This document shows positions 26,948 through 36,084 of a stretch of DNA of 64,000 bases, in pieces; within the stretch, counting starts at the first letter, position 1, and every line of letters starts with the position of its first letter. The DNA comes from Herbaspirillum rhizosphaerae (lineage in GTDB: Bacteria; Pseudomonadota; Gammaproteobacteria; Burkholderiales; Burkholderiaceae_D): assembly GCF_001189965.1 (NCBI RefSeq), contig NZ_LFLU01000005.1, positions 186,001-250,000 of the forward strand. Direction: 5' to 3'. The notes under the pieces are model-generated. The model searched no databases. It saw only the letters and a list, made by a program, of their open reading frames with translations, and had not been told where the DNA came from. A program made the position numbers and the translations under genes.

Positions 26948-27604
26948 GACGGGAAGTTACTGCCTAGTAGCTAAAAATTGGGTACGTTTGCGTTTCTGAA
27001 TAATTACGCGGAGGATGTGACTTGTAATCAACTCGGCAAATTGCGGCCTCGTTTTGTTCATCTTGTCTTATTTTTAACTTGACTGATAGATAACAATTGT
27101 AACGTGTCTGAATCTGTCAACATGACGCCCAGCAAGACTTTCAGGCCGGTAACGCAATTTTCCCGGCGTCATTTTTTCGACAAACTACCAGGGCGTATGT
27201 AATCTCGTATCATGTCGTCTGGCAAGTAAAGGAAATTTGATAAATTGTTAAAATAATCAGTTAACTTTCGTTACGGAAATGCGGCTTGAAGAAGCCGGGA
27301 TTTTTTGGTGCAGACAGGCTAGAATAGGCGCGGATAAAGGGATTGCGCCGATCGTCGCGAATGAACAATGAGCAAACGGCGATCGCAAAACAGGCGCTGA
27401 AAAGATAAAAGCGGATCAACGTGGACCAACTGCTTATGCGTCGCATTTTCGCGATGCTTTTTCTCCGGCCTTGAATACATAAAAATCTGACGCCCGTTGC
27501 ACGCGGTGTGTGCATGGGATCAGCAGCATTGGTTGTTGTGAATTATTTAGCTTCATTTCGTCACTTGCAGTTGAAACGGAAGATGCACACGGATTTTTCA
27601 GATC
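26948..27604. other. AT-richer intergenic region with a possible short transcript
   Basis: 657 bases without a convincing gene between the HTH gene and the MHYT protein. On the plus strand TTGTCT-N17-TAGATA (27064-27092) could be a promoter, and CGGCTT-GAAG-AAGCCG (27282-27297) followed by GGGATTTTTTGG looks like a terminator, which would give an RNA of about 205 bases. On the minus strand a reading frame of 61-84 codons (27261-27446 or 27515) encodes one hydrophobic helix but has poor ribosome binding sites. Neither is secure. Confidence 0.35.
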
Positions 27605-29665
27605 ATGGCCGGCTCCTATAATTTCTTGCTGATTTGTTTTTCACTATTCGTTGCGACGCTGGCTTCGTACACAGTATTGGAAATCGCTGAACGCATTGCG
27701 TCCCAGGAAACTGCGCGCTATCGCCGCATGTGGCTAGGCGGCGGCGCGATGGTGTTCGGCGTCGGCATCTGGGCCACACACTTCACCGGCATGCTGGCGT
27801 TCCAGCTGCCGATCAATGTCGGCTACAACGCCTTGCTGACGACGTTGTCGCTGCTGCTGTGCATCGCACTGTCGTTCTACCTCCTGCATCGCGCCACCCA
27901 GCGCCGCCTGCGCTGGCCGCGCATGCTGGCCGACGGCGTTGCGCTGGGCGCCGGCATGGCGCTGGTACATTACCTCGGGCTGCATTCCATGCAGATCACG
28001 CCGGCCGTGCATTACACGCCCTGGCTGGAGATCTTGTCGGTGCTGCTGACCACGGGTGTGGCGGTGCTCAATATCTGGGTCATCTATACACTCAACGCAC
28101 GCAAGAGCGATCACTTCTGGAAACGCATCACGCTGGCTGCGGCGCTCGGTTTCGGCATCTTCTGCATGCATGGCCTGAACCTGGCGGCCGCCCGCTTTTC
28201 GCCGGACAGCATCAGCAGCACCTACGGCAACATGGATCGCGACAACCTGATGAGCGTGGTGCTGCTTGGCACCTTGTTCGTCCTGATCGCCGCGCTGATT
28301 TTCAGCGGCGCGCAAAAGACCAAGCTGCTCAAGAAGATCGTCGGGCGCACCAACGACAAGCTGCTGCACTTCGCCACGCACGATGTGCTGACGGGTTTGC
28401 CCAATCGCGCGCTGCTGGCGGAGCGCATCCAGCATGCGATTCATGTGTCCAAGCGCAGCGGTCTGTCGTTCGCGGTGTTGTTCATGGATCTGGACGGTTT
28501 CAAGGCGATCAACGATTCGCTCGGCCACGCGGTCGGCGACGGTTTGCTGATTGCGGTCGGCCAGCGCATCCGCGTTTGCATTCGCGGTGAAGACATGGTC
28601 TCGCGCATCGGCGGCGATGAATTCGTTGTGGTGATGAGCAACCTGGCGACGCCGGAAGTAGTGGAGAATCTGGCCGAGAATATCCTCAGCGTTTTACGCC
28701 AGGATTTTCGCGTCGATGAAGCGACCCTGCGCGTGACGTCCAGCATCGGCATCGCCGTATATCCGAACAGCGGCGAAACGGTCGACGCGCTGATGAAGAA
28801 CGCTGACGCCGCGATGTACGAAGCCAAGCAAAACGGCCGCAATACCTATCGCTTCTTCGAACCGGCCATGCATGCCAGCGCGATGCGCCACCTGACGATC
28901 CGGCATGCGCTGCAACAGGCGGTGGAACACGACCAGCTGTCGCTGCATTTCCAGCCCAAGTTCGACGGCAGGCAGCGTACGCTGACGGGTGTGGAAGCCT
29001 TGCTGCGCTGGAATCATCCCGAGCTGGGCAGCATGAGCCCGACCGAATTCATCCCGATCGCCGAGCGCTCCGGCCAGATCATTCCTATCGGCGACTGGGT
29101 ATTGCGCGAGGTGTGCGCGCAGATTTCGCGCTGGGATGCCGAAGGCAGGCCGCCGGTCAAGGTGGCGCTGAACCTGTCGCCGTTGCAGTTGCGTCCGGAT
29201 CTGGTTGACAGCGTGACCGCCATCGTCGGGCAGGCCGGCATTGCGCCGCAACGGCTGATGTTCGAGATTACGGAAACGGCGGCCATGAAGAACGTCGAAA
29301 AGAGCGTGCGCATCATTACCGATCTGCAGGCGCTTGGCTTTGACATCTCCATCGACGATTTCGGCGCCGGTTATTCCAGCCTCGCCTATCTCCAGCAATT
29401 CCACTGTCGCCAGATCAAGATCGATCGCTTCTTTACCTCGCGTCTCGATCAAGGCGGCGACTCCGGCCCGGCCATCGTCTCGGCGATCATCGCGCTGGCG
29501 CATGCCCTGAATATGGAAGTGGTGGCCGAAGGCGTGGAGACCGAGGCGCAACTGGAGGCGCTGCAAAAACTCAATTGCGATCAGATGCAGGGCTTCCTGC
29601 TGGGGCGTCCCGCTGCCGCCGCCGACATGCAACAACTGCTGGGGCCGGGACGCGCTTTCGCCTGA
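27605..29665 (+). CDS. MHYT-GGDEF-EAL membrane c-di-GMP protein
   Basis: 686 residues. The first ~245 form a seven-helix MHYT sensor, but the three signature sites are degenerate: THFT near residue 60, VHYL near 121, MHGL near 183. A GGDEF domain follows (about 255-425) with an intact RIGGDEF and an upstream RGED that fits the RxxD inhibitory site five residues before it. The EAL domain (about 435-680) has GVEALLRW, the ETA segment, DDFGAGYSSL, IKIDRFF and AEGVETEAQ, so all catalytic acidic and lysine positions seem present. The protein probably both makes and breaks cyclic di-GMP, or favours hydrolysis, in response to a membrane signal. MHYT domains are thought to bind copper and sense oxygen, CO or NO. 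It is convergent with a MATE exporter, 10 bases apart. Confidence 0.95.
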   Translation: MAGSYNFLLICFSLFVATLASYTVLEIAERIASQETARYRRMWLGGGAMVFGVGIWATHFTGMLAFQLPINVGYNALLTTLSLLLCIALSFYLLHRATQRRLRWPRMLADGVALGAGMALVHYLGLHSMQITPAVHYTPWLEILSVLLTTGVAVLNIWVIYTLNARKSDHFWKRITLAAALGFGIFCMHGLNLAAARFSPDSISSTYGNMDRDNLMSVVLLGTLFVLIAALIFSGAQKTKLLKKIVGRTNDKLLHFATHDVLTGLPNRALLAERIQHAIHVSKRSGLSFAVLFMDLDGFKAINDSLGHAVGDGLLIAVGQRIRVCIRGEDMVSRIGGDEFVVVMSNLATPEVVENLAENILSVLRQDFRVDEATLRVTSSIGIAVYPNSGETVDALMKNADAAMYEAKQNGRNTYRFFEPAMHASAMRHLTIRHALQQAVEHDQLSLHFQPKFDGRQRTLTGVEALLRWNHPELGSMSPTEFIPIAERSGQIIPIGDWVLREVCAQISRWDAEGRPPVKVALNLSPLQLRPDLVDSVTAIVGQAGIAPQRLMFEITETAAMKNVEKSVRIITDLQALGFDISIDDFGAGYSSLAYLQQFHCRQIKIDRFFTSRLDQGGDSGPAIVSAIIALAHALNMEVVAEGVETEAQLEALQKLNCDQMQGFLLGRPAAAADMQQLLGPGRAFA

Positions 29666-29675
29666 ACGGCCCTTG

Positions 29676-31037
29676 TCAGTTGGCGACGGCGATGCGCCGC
29701 TGTACCACGCGCAAATACCAGATCAGGAAAAACGCCACCACGCCCAGGCTGGCGCTGTTGCCGAGCCAGAAGCCGGCTGCGCCATGCAGCCAGGGTGGCG
29801 AGAATCCGAACGGGTCCAGTCCCAGAACGTAGCCGCCGCCCAGTCCCACGCCCCACAGCGCCACCGCATAGATCACCGTCGGGATCACCGCGACCTTGTA
29901 GGCGCGCAATACGAATGCCGTCGTCACTTGCAGCGAGTCGAACAACTGGTAAAAGGCGATGAACAGGAACAAGGGCAAGGCCGAGGCGATGATCACTTCG
30001 TCCGGCGTATAGGCGCGGATGATCTGTTCACGCGCAAACCAGACCGCCACGCCGATCAACACCGACAGGATCGCCGACAAGCGGATGCCGGCGCGCGAGA
30101 TGGTCTTGGCCATGCGCCAGTCGCGCGCGCCGATGGCCTGCGCCACCAGCGTGCCGGTCGCGTTGGCCAGCGACAGCGGCAGCATGTACAGCACGGTGCC
30201 GACGTTGGCCGTGATCTGATGCCCGGCCACGGCGACCGCGCCCAGGCGCGCGATGAAGATCGCCATCAGCGTAAAGGCCGTGACCTCGATGAAATAGCTC
30301 AGGCCCATCGGAATGCCGAGTTTCAGCAAGCTGCGTTGCGCAGCCCATTGCGGTTTGATGAAGCCGCTGCCGAACACTTTCAGCTCGCGATAGATCGGCG
30401 CCTTGCGCACCAGCATCCAACCGGTCAGCAGCATCAGCCAGGCAATCAGGCTGGTGGCGATGGCGCAGCCCGGACCGCCGAACGCCGGCAAGCCGAGTCC
30501 GCCGAAGATGAACCAGGCGTTGAGCGGAATCTTCAGCAGCAGCGCGCCGATCTGGATCGTCATGACCATCTTGGGACGCGCAATCGCCGTATTCAATGCG
30601 GCATACACGCGAAACCCCAGCGTCGCCGGCAGCGCCAGCGCTTCGATGCGCAAGTAAAGGGTGGCCTTTTCCGCCAGTTCTGGCGAGGCTTGCGCGACCG
30701 ACAGGAAGGCAGGGGAGAACACCAGCACCAGGCAGCCGATGCAACTGAGAAAAAGCGCGAGCCACAGTCCCTGTTTCACTTCGCGTCCGATGTCTTCCAG
30801 CCGGCGCGCACCGTAGAGCTGGCCGATGATAGGCAGCAGCGCCTGCAGCACGCCCGACAGACCGACGAAGACGCTCACATAGATCGATACGCCCAGCGCC
30901 AGCGCTGCCAGATCCATCGCCGAAAAGCGCGACACCATGGCGGTATCGATCACGCCGTTGGCGATCAGCGCCAGCTGGCCGATCAGAATGGGCCAGGCCA
31001 GCGACGCGATGCGGAAGGTATGGAAGCGTTGATTCAT
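29676..31037 (-). CDS. MATE family multidrug/cation efflux transporter
   Basis: 453 residues with twelve predicted helices in two halves, as in NorM/DinF-type MATE proteins. Landmarks are SLAWPILIGQLALIANGVIDTAMVSRFSAMDLAALALG at the N-terminus and the second-half equivalents GLSYFIEVTAFTLMAIFIARLGAVAVAGHQI. MATE carriers export cationic drugs or metabolites in exchange for Na+ or H+; the substrate here is unknown. I prefer ATG 31037 over the TTG at 31049 by codon preference, although neither has an obvious ribosome binding site. It lies between the MHYT protein (convergent) and the glycosyltransferase gene on the same strand, 150 bases away. Confidence 0.94.
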   Translation of the reverse strand: MNQRFHTFRIASLAWPILIGQLALIANGVIDTAMVSRFSAMDLAALALGVSIYVSVFVGLSGVLQALLPIIGQLYGARRLEDIGREVKQGLWLALFLSCIGCLVLVFSPAFLSVAQASPELAEKATLYLRIEALALPATLGFRVYAALNTAIARPKMVMTIQIGALLLKIPLNAWFIFGGLGLPAFGGPGCAIATSLIAWLMLLTGWMLVRKAPIYRELKVFGSGFIKPQWAAQRSLLKLGIPMGLSYFIEVTAFTLMAIFIARLGAVAVAGHQITANVGTVLYMLPLSLANATGTLVAQAIGARDWRMAKTISRAGIRLSAILSVLIGVAVWFAREQIIRAYTPDEVIIASALPLFLFIAFYQLFDSLQVTTAFVLRAYKVAVIPTVIYAVALWGVGLGGGYVLGLDPFGFSPPWLHGAAGFWLGNSASLGVVAFFLIWYLRVVQRRIAVAN

Positions 31038-31187
31038 GCGGATAAACAATCGACGCAGGCTTCTTGCGGAAGTCTGCGCGCTCTTTTCTTTCTAAGATTT
31101 TCTGGCCTGGCGGCAGCACGGGGCCGGTGCAGACGTCTCGTCCGATTCATGCGCAGCAGACGGCAATCTGCTGCGCGCTGCCCTCAA

Positions 31188-32906
31188 TTATCGCCCAATG
31201 CGGCGATACAGGCGGAAGCGCTCGTCGCGGTCGGACGGACGGCGGCCTTCCCACAGCAATTGCCAGTTGCCCTGGTACTGGCGCAACATCTGTTCGGCGT
31301 TCTGATTATCGATACTGTCTTGCAGCAGCAGGAAGTCGCAGCGCATGTCCGGGCGGTCTTCAAAGCGGACGTGGCCGAAATAGGCGAACGAAGCGCGCTG
31401 CGCCGGTCCGACGTTGGATTCCACGCATTGCTTCACGGCCGACATCTTTTCTTCGATCTGCTGTGCTACGCCGGCGTAGCTCTTGCCGTAATTGACCCAG
31501 GGCAGCCACAGCGTCATCAGCAGCACCCAGCACAGCACCACGCCGCCGGACGACAGCACCACCGCGCGCCACAGCACCGATGGACGGCGCGAGATGCGCC
31601 AATGCACCAGCAGGATCCAGAAAACGGTCGTCAGGATCGCAATCGCCAGCGCAATCATGTTGAAGCCCGGCTGATAGCCTGGCGCCAGCTTGTAGGCATT
31701 CTTCGCGATCTGTGCCGGCCAGCCGGTTTCCTTGGCGATCCAGCCGATCCAGATGAAGGCCGCGCAGGTGGTCAGCGTCATCACCGAGAACCAGTCCACC
31801 GCATTGATGGCGCCGCGCTTCATGGTCGGCAGGCCGAATGCCGCGAGGATGGCCAATGCCGGCAGCAACGGCAGCAGGATGCCTTCTTCGCTGTGCACGT
31901 TGAGCAGCACCAGCAAGGTCAGGGGGATGAAGAAGGCCAGCGGCAGCGAGATATGCAGCGAATGCGGCTGGCGGCGCCAGGCGTACACGGCCCATCCGGC
32001 AAACGGCCAGGCCGGCCAGGCGAACCAGACGCCGTATTTGAGGAAGAATTTCAGCGAGGCCATGGTCGGCCAGTTCAGCTGATAGATGTTCCAGCTCAGC
32101 CAGGTCGAGAATTGTGCGCTGGCTTCCGGCAGCAAGGCGCGGATGGACAGCACCCAGATCACGCAAATGCCCGCCGCTGCCGGCAGCGACACGCCCAGCA
32201 GCGATTTGAAGACAGGACGGTAATACAGGCCCGACAGCACCAGCAAGCCCAGCAGCAGGCCGCTCGGCAATATCCAGCCATGCGTCAGCACCAGCAGGCC
32301 GAGCGTCGCGCCCAGCATCAGGGCATGGCCAAGCTTGTTGGTGTCGAACACGCGCGTCGAGCAGTACAGCGCATACGAGACCAGCGCGATCTGCATGGTC
32401 TTGGCGCTGGTTTCATGGCTGTGCAGCAGCAGGCCGAGGAAGCCGAGGTAGATCAGGAAGGCGCCGTCGGCCAGCGTGCGGCCGAAGTCGCGCGGCTCCG
32501 GCTGGCCGCCGAAGGCCAGTTTGAGCGGTTGCGCTTCATTGCGGCGGCCCAGCAGGTAAGTGGCGTACCAGATCGACAGCGAGCCGACCAGGAAGCAGGC
32601 GACGGTCGAAATGCGCGCCGCCAGCGGATCGCCCAGCAGCCAGCCGAACAGCTTGATGCACAGCGCGCCGAACCAGTAGGCCAGCGGGCTTTCCGCCGGC
32701 ATCGCCATGCCGGCGATGTTCGGCGCCAGCCAATCCATCAGATTGCCGTGCGCCATGGTCCACATGATGCCGAAGCTGGCGGCATCGTCGTTCTTCCACG
32801 GGTCGCGGCCGATCAGGCCGGGCAGGATATAGAGCAGGCCGATGGCGAGCAGGCCCCAGCGAGGCAGTGCATTGGTCGCAGCGGCAGGGAGACGGACTGG
32901 CTTCAT
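31188..32906 (-). CDS. PMT/ArnT-type GT-C family glycosyltransferase
   Basis: 572 residues from ATG 32906; a TTG start at 32954 would add 16. There are about twelve membrane helices with a large loop. The first loop has GRDPWKNDDAASF (about residues 32-46), whose acidic pair matches the catalytic D/E of GT-C enzymes in the ArnT/PMT_2 group, followed by HGNLMDWLAPNIAG and PAESPLAYWFGAL, typical of this family. A soluble C-terminal part (about 490-572) ends in LYRRIGR. It likely moves a sugar from an undecaprenyl- or polyprenyl-linked donor to an envelope acceptor; lipid A modification is possible but no arn genes are near. Confidence 0.88.
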   Translation of the reverse strand: MKPVRLPAAATNALPRWGLLAIGLLYILPGLIGRDPWKNDDAASFGIMWTMAHGNLMDWLAPNIAGMAMPAESPLAYWFGALCIKLFGWLLGDPLAARISTVACFLVGSLSIWYATYLLGRRNEAQPLKLAFGGQPEPRDFGRTLADGAFLIYLGFLGLLLHSHETSAKTMQIALVSYALYCSTRVFDTNKLGHALMLGATLGLLVLTHGWILPSGLLLGLLVLSGLYYRPVFKSLLGVSLPAAAGICVIWVLSIRALLPEASAQFSTWLSWNIYQLNWPTMASLKFFLKYGVWFAWPAWPFAGWAVYAWRRQPHSLHISLPLAFFIPLTLLVLLNVHSEEGILLPLLPALAILAAFGLPTMKRGAINAVDWFSVMTLTTCAAFIWIGWIAKETGWPAQIAKNAYKLAPGYQPGFNMIALAIAILTTVFWILLVHWRISRRPSVLWRAVVLSSGGVVLCWVLLMTLWLPWVNYGKSYAGVAQQIEEKMSAVKQCVESNVGPAQRASFAYFGHVRFEDRPDMRCDFLLLQDSIDNQNAEQMLRQYQGNWQLLWEGRRPSDRDERFRLYRRIGR

Positions 32907-33098
32907 CAAGGTGTTATTGCTCTTGTCTAGTTTTGATGCACTGTTGGAGTGCAAATTCAGGGTATCGTTTTGTCGACGAGTTTGCAGGCGATATTGTGCA
33001 GCAAAACCCTGTTAAAAGTTGTATTTGACCGTAACGGCCATAGGGACGAATACACCCCGGTTGAGACAGATGCGACAGTTGCCGCGCAAGCGGCGGAC

Positions 33099-33134
33099 AA
33101 AAAACAAAAAAGGCAGCCTGAGCTGCCTTTTTTG
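33099..33134. terminator. Bidirectional terminator after rpmE2
   Basis: AGGCAGC-CTGA-GCTGCCT (33111-33128) is flanked by an A tract on the left and TTTTTT on the right, so it can end transcription from either side. It lies 15-20 bases beyond the rpmE2 stop. Confidence 0.85.
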
Positions 33135-33148
33135 ACATCGTGCAGAGA

Positions 33149-33418
33149 TTATTCTGCCGCGACTGCAGTCTTGGAGCCGACTGTGCCGAATTTTTGGCGG
33201 AACTTTTCAACGCGGCCAGCGGTGTCGACGATCTTGTGCTTGCCGGTGTAGAACGGGTGCGATTCGGAAGAAACTTCAATCTTCACGAGTGGGTATTCTT
33301 TACCTTCGAATTCAGCCTTTTCGCGAGTGCCGATAGTCGAGCGGGTGATGAACTTGAAGTCGTTCGAAACGTCGTGGAACAGAACTTCGCGGTAATCAGG
33401 ATGGATGCCTTGTTTCAT
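33149..33418 (-). CDS. rpmE2: 50S ribosomal protein L31 type B
   Basis: 89 residues, [16 protein letters not shown] with the characteristic [26 protein letters not shown] motif. The Cys residues of the zinc-binding form of L31 are absent, so this is the zinc-independent C-minus paralogue that in many bacteria replaces the zinc form under zinc limitation (usually Zur controlled). No Zur-like palindrome is evident upstream, so here it may be the constitutive L31. A good promoter lies 100 bases upstream. Confidence 0.97.
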   Translation of the reverse strand: MKQGIHPDYREVLFHDVSNDFKFITRSTIGTREKAEFEGKEYPLVKIEVSSESHPFYTGKHKIVDTAGRVEKFRQKFGTVGSKTAVAAE

Positions 33419-33517
33419 TTTTTGCCTTGAAAATTAATGGTAGCCAATCATCACTTCGTCGGTCGTCTTGCTTCTTGACCCGATTGTCGATCACTTGCCG
33501 GGGGTGAAAAGTCCGAA

Positions 33518-33548
33518 ATTATACAATGAAATCATGGGTTTGCGTCAA
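33518..33548 (-). promoter_or_regulatory. Sigma-70 promoter for rpmE2
   Basis: Minus strand TTGACG (33548-33543) and TATAAT (33523-33518) with a 19-base spacer. The -10 is perfect, the spacer is slightly long. It places the RNA start about 95 bases before rpmE2. Confidence 0.65.
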
Positions 33549-33640
33549 GCCTGAATGGCTTTTGCCAAGCTGGGATGTTGTTTTCCGCAGATCGGGACGC
33601 TTTTTGGTCTCAGAGACAAGTCAGCCGGCAGTCCGAATTG

Positions 33641-33663
33641 CCGCCGGATGCAAGATCCGGCGG
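33641..33663 (-). terminator. Hairpin after the ABC binding protein gene
   Basis: A perfect 9-bp stem (CCGCCGGAT / ATCCGGCGG, loop of five) lies about 30 bases downstream of the stop and is nested inside GACAAG/CTTGTC. It lacks a T tract, so it may stabilise the 3' end or act in Rho-dependent termination and is not a classic intrinsic terminator. Confidence 0.45.
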
Positions 33664-33691
33664 ACGGGCTTGTCAGTTTGTCATGAACAAC

Positions 33692-34906
33692 TTATTTCCA
33701 CAGCGCGCACTTGGATTCCGCCTTGGTGGTCCAGGCTTGTTCCGCCGGAATGGTTTGCACCACCTTGTAGTAATCCCACGGATACTTCGACTCGGACGGC
33801 TTCTTTACTTCCATCAGATACATGTCGTGCACCATGCGGCCGTCCGGGCGGATGTAGCCGTTCTTGGCGAAGAAGTCGTTGATCTTGGTCTTGTGCATCT
33901 GCGCGATGACCTTGTCCGAATCGTCGGTGCCGCTAGCCTTGACCGCATTCAGGTACTGGATCGTCGCCGAGTAGTCGGCGGCTTGCAGCATCGACGGCAT
34001 GCGCTTCATCTTGGCGAAGTAGCGCTTGGACCAGTCGCGGGTTTCCTGATTCATGTCCCAGTACCAGCCGTCGGTCAGGTACATGCCTTGCGTCACCTGC
34101 AGCGTCAGTGCGTGCACGTCGTTGATGAACATCAGCAGGCCGGCCAGCTTCATGGTCTTGTTGATGCCGAACTCGTTGGCGGCCTTGATCGAGTTGATGG
34201 TGTCGCCGCCGGCGTTGGCCAGGCCCAGGATCTGCGCCTTGGAAGCCTGCGCCTGCAGCATGAAGGACGAGAAGTCCGACGCCCCCAGCGGATGCTTGAC
34301 CGCGCCCACCACCGTGCCGCCGTTGGCCTTGACGATGTCGGAGGTGTCCTTCTCCAGCGAGGCGCCGAAAGCGTAGTCGGCGGTCAGGAAGTACCAGCTC
34401 TTGCCGCCGTTCTTGACGATGGCCGAACCGGTGCCCTTGGCCAGCGCGACGGTGTCGTAAGCGTAGTGGATGGTGTAGGGCGTGCATTCTTCATTGGTCA
34501 GCCGCGCGGTGGCGCCGCCGACGGCGATGAAGGTCTTTTTCTTTTCGCCGGCTACCTTGGCCATGGCCAGGCTGGTGCCGGAATTAGTGCCGCCGATCAG
34601 CATGTCCACGCCTTGCTGGTCGAACCATTCGCGTGCTTTCGAGGCGGCGATATCGGCCTTGTTCTGATGGTCGGCCGTGACCAGTTCGATCTTCTTGCCG
34701 TTGACCGTGCCGCCGAAGTCGGCAATCGCCATCTTGATCGCTTCGATGCCGCCCTGGCCGTCGATGTCGATATAGACGCCCGACAAGTCGGTGATGATGC
34801 CGATCTTGACCACATCTCCCGAAATCTGCGCTGCCGCCGGTGCGGCGAATCCCCCTGCAAATGCGGCGGCCACGGTCGCCGCGATGGCTGTCTTGGTGAC
34901 GTTCAT
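33692..34906 (-). CDS. ABC transporter substrate-binding protein, branched-chain amino acid / urea family
   Basis: 404 residues from ATG 34906, preceded by CAGGAGGAGCAACAG; a longer frame to 35002 is not needed. The signal peptide is MNVTKTAIAATVAAAFAGG with cleavage near AAPAAAQ. The mature domain has VKIGIITDLSGVYIDIDGQGGIEAIKMAI and IGGTNSGTSLAMAKVAGE, typical of type I periplasmic binding proteins of the LivJ/peripla_BP_6 family. Ligands of the family include branched-chain amino acids, short amides, urea and aromatic acids. No permease or ATPase genes are next to it, so it must work with a transporter elsewhere. Confidence 0.93.
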   Translation of the reverse strand: MNVTKTAIAATVAAAFAGGFAAPAAAQISGDVVKIGIITDLSGVYIDIDGQGGIEAIKMAIADFGGTVNGKKIELVTADHQNKADIAASKAREWFDQQGVDMLIGGTNSGTSLAMAKVAGEKKKTFIAVGGATARLTNEECTPYTIHYAYDTVALAKGTGSAIVKNGGKSWYFLTADYAFGASLEKDTSDIVKANGGTVVGAVKHPLGASDFSSFMLQAQASKAQILGLANAGGDTINSIKAANEFGINKTMKLAGLLMFINDVHALTLQVTQGMYLTDGWYWDMNQETRDWSKRYFAKMKRMPSMLQAADYSATIQYLNAVKASGTDDSDKVIAQMHKTKINDFFAKNGYIRPDGRMVHDMYLMEVKKPSESKYPWDYYKVVQTIPAEQAWTTKAESKCALWK

Positions 34907-35186
34907 CTGTTGCTCCTCCTGATTGGTTGTGTCTTCGATGCTGCTGTTTTTATACCGTCTGATGGACGGCTGCTTTAACGCGGTGCTCTCTTGCGCCGGC
35001 ATGGATGCATGACCGGTGTGCCGCTGGTTCTACAACGCTTCCAAAATACAACGATGCTGCGCTTGCTGGTGATGAAATATTTGCCGGAGGATTGGCTGCT
35101 GGTACTTTTTTGTGTTTGTCTCTGCTTTGATTCTTATTTGTTTTTTTGCCCCGGTTCTTTCCCGTCCTGACCGCAGCGTGCCTGAA

Positions 35187-35216
35187 ATAGTAGTGTACGC
35201 AGAAAATCACGGTCAA
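35187..35216 (-). promoter_or_regulatory. Promoter candidate for the ABC binding protein
   Basis: Minus strand TTGACC (35216-35211), 18-base spacer, TACTAT (35192-35187). It would give a 5' leader of about 270 bases before the gene start at 34906. The leader is A/purine-rich and no riboswitch fold was recognised. A second weak -10 (TATAAA) occurs near 34955. Confidence 0.5.
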
Positions 35217-35245
35217 GCGGTTTTTCAGCGACTGTTGCACATAAA

Positions 35246-35273
35246 AAAGCCGCGACGGGCGTCACGGCTTTTC
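35246..35273 (-). terminator. Terminator of the sigma/anti-sigma operon
   Basis: Minus strand AAGCCG and CGGCTT enclose a loop that can pair further (GACG/CGTC), followed by a T run (35245 downward). It lies about 25 bases past the anti-sigma stop. Confidence 0.75.
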
Positions 35274-35295
35274 AGGGGGAAATCGGCTGGCGGGC

Positions 35296-36084
35296 TTACT
35301 GATGCGTCGCCAGGCGCAAAATCCCGGAGAACTTCAGCAATTCGCTTTCTTCCACGTCGGATACCGCCCAGTAATGCATCTCGTCCGCCGTCCAGCGCAC
35401 CACGTGGTAGCCGCGGCTGCTCTCGGCCTTCGGCCCGGCGTCCTTGCCGTTGGCCGGCCAGATGTACAGATTGATGGGATGCTTCTGGCGGCGATAGACC
35501 AGCGCCGCGACCGGATGGCCGTCGAGGTAATCCAGCCGGCCGCCTTCCAGCACGAAGCCCTGGGGCGCGAGATCGATCACCGTCGGCGCAAAATTCAGCT
35601 TGCCGTTGAACCACGGTTTTACCGTATGCTGATCGGTGGAGGCGACATCGGTCAGATGGTCGGCTTGCAAGGAGCGTACGTGGTTGGAGATGGCTTCTTC
35701 GGTGATACGGTCATCCGCTGTCGGCAGGTTGAGGTACAGGCCGGCGCTCCAGACTGCAACCAGCAAGGTTGCCATCGCCGTGCCAAGCTGCAGCCAGCTC
35801 AGATTCCAGTTTGCCGGAAAGCTGGGCAGGCTGATCCGCCGGGGCTTGTCCTGCGGCAAGGTATCCGGAATATGCGTGGCGATGCGGGCGGCCAGATCCG
35901 GCGGCGCCTTGAAGTATGCGGTTTCGCTGCGGACGCGTTTGCTCAGCGCCGCTTGTTCGGTGTATTCGCGCCGGCATTCAAGGCAGCCGTCCAGATGGCG
36001 TTGCACGGTCAGCGTTTCCGCAATGCCGAGCTCCTGGTCCACATAGGCCGGCAGCAGTTCCATGATTTCGCTGTGTTCCATCAT
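35296..36084 (-). CDS. Membrane anti-sigma factor with zinc-binding domain
   Basis: 262 residues. The N-terminal ZAS domain (about 1-60) has the HxxxCxxC signature (HLDGCLEC) that binds zinc and clamps an ECF sigma factor. One membrane helix (about 93-113, LQLGTAMATLLVAVWSAGLYL) separates it from a ~150-residue periplasmic domain, which presumably senses the signal; its C-terminal part ends LLKFSGILRLATHQ. The start overlaps the sigma stop (ATGATG at 36084/36081 with GGGGG just ahead), so the pair is translationally coupled. The periplasmic domain does not match RseA or ChrR-type sensors that I can recognise, so the inducing signal is unknown. Confidence 0.92.
   Translation of the reverse strand: MMEHSEIMELLPAYVDQELGIAETLTVQRHLDGCLECRREYTEQAALSKRVRSETAYFKAPPDLAARIATHIPDTLPQDKPRRISLPSFPANWNLSWLQLGTAMATLLVAVWSAGLYLNLPTADDRITEEAISNHVRSLQADHLTDVASTDQHTVKPWFNGKLNFAPTVIDLAPQGFVLEGGRLDYLDGHPVAALVYRRQKHPINLYIWPANGKDAGPKAESSRGYHVVRWTADEMHYWAVSDVEESELLKFSGILRLATHQ

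Noticed and set aside
27261-27515. Small minus-strand ORF with one hydrophobic helix
   Set aside because: Weak ribosome binding sites and no recognised relatives; kept only as a remark in the description of the intergenic region.
29673-32930. 1085-codon plus-strand frame across the MATE and glycosyltransferase genes
   Set aside because: It is a mirror of two clear membrane-protein genes and is His/Gln/Arg-rich without hydrophobic segments; the minus-strand readings carry family motifs.
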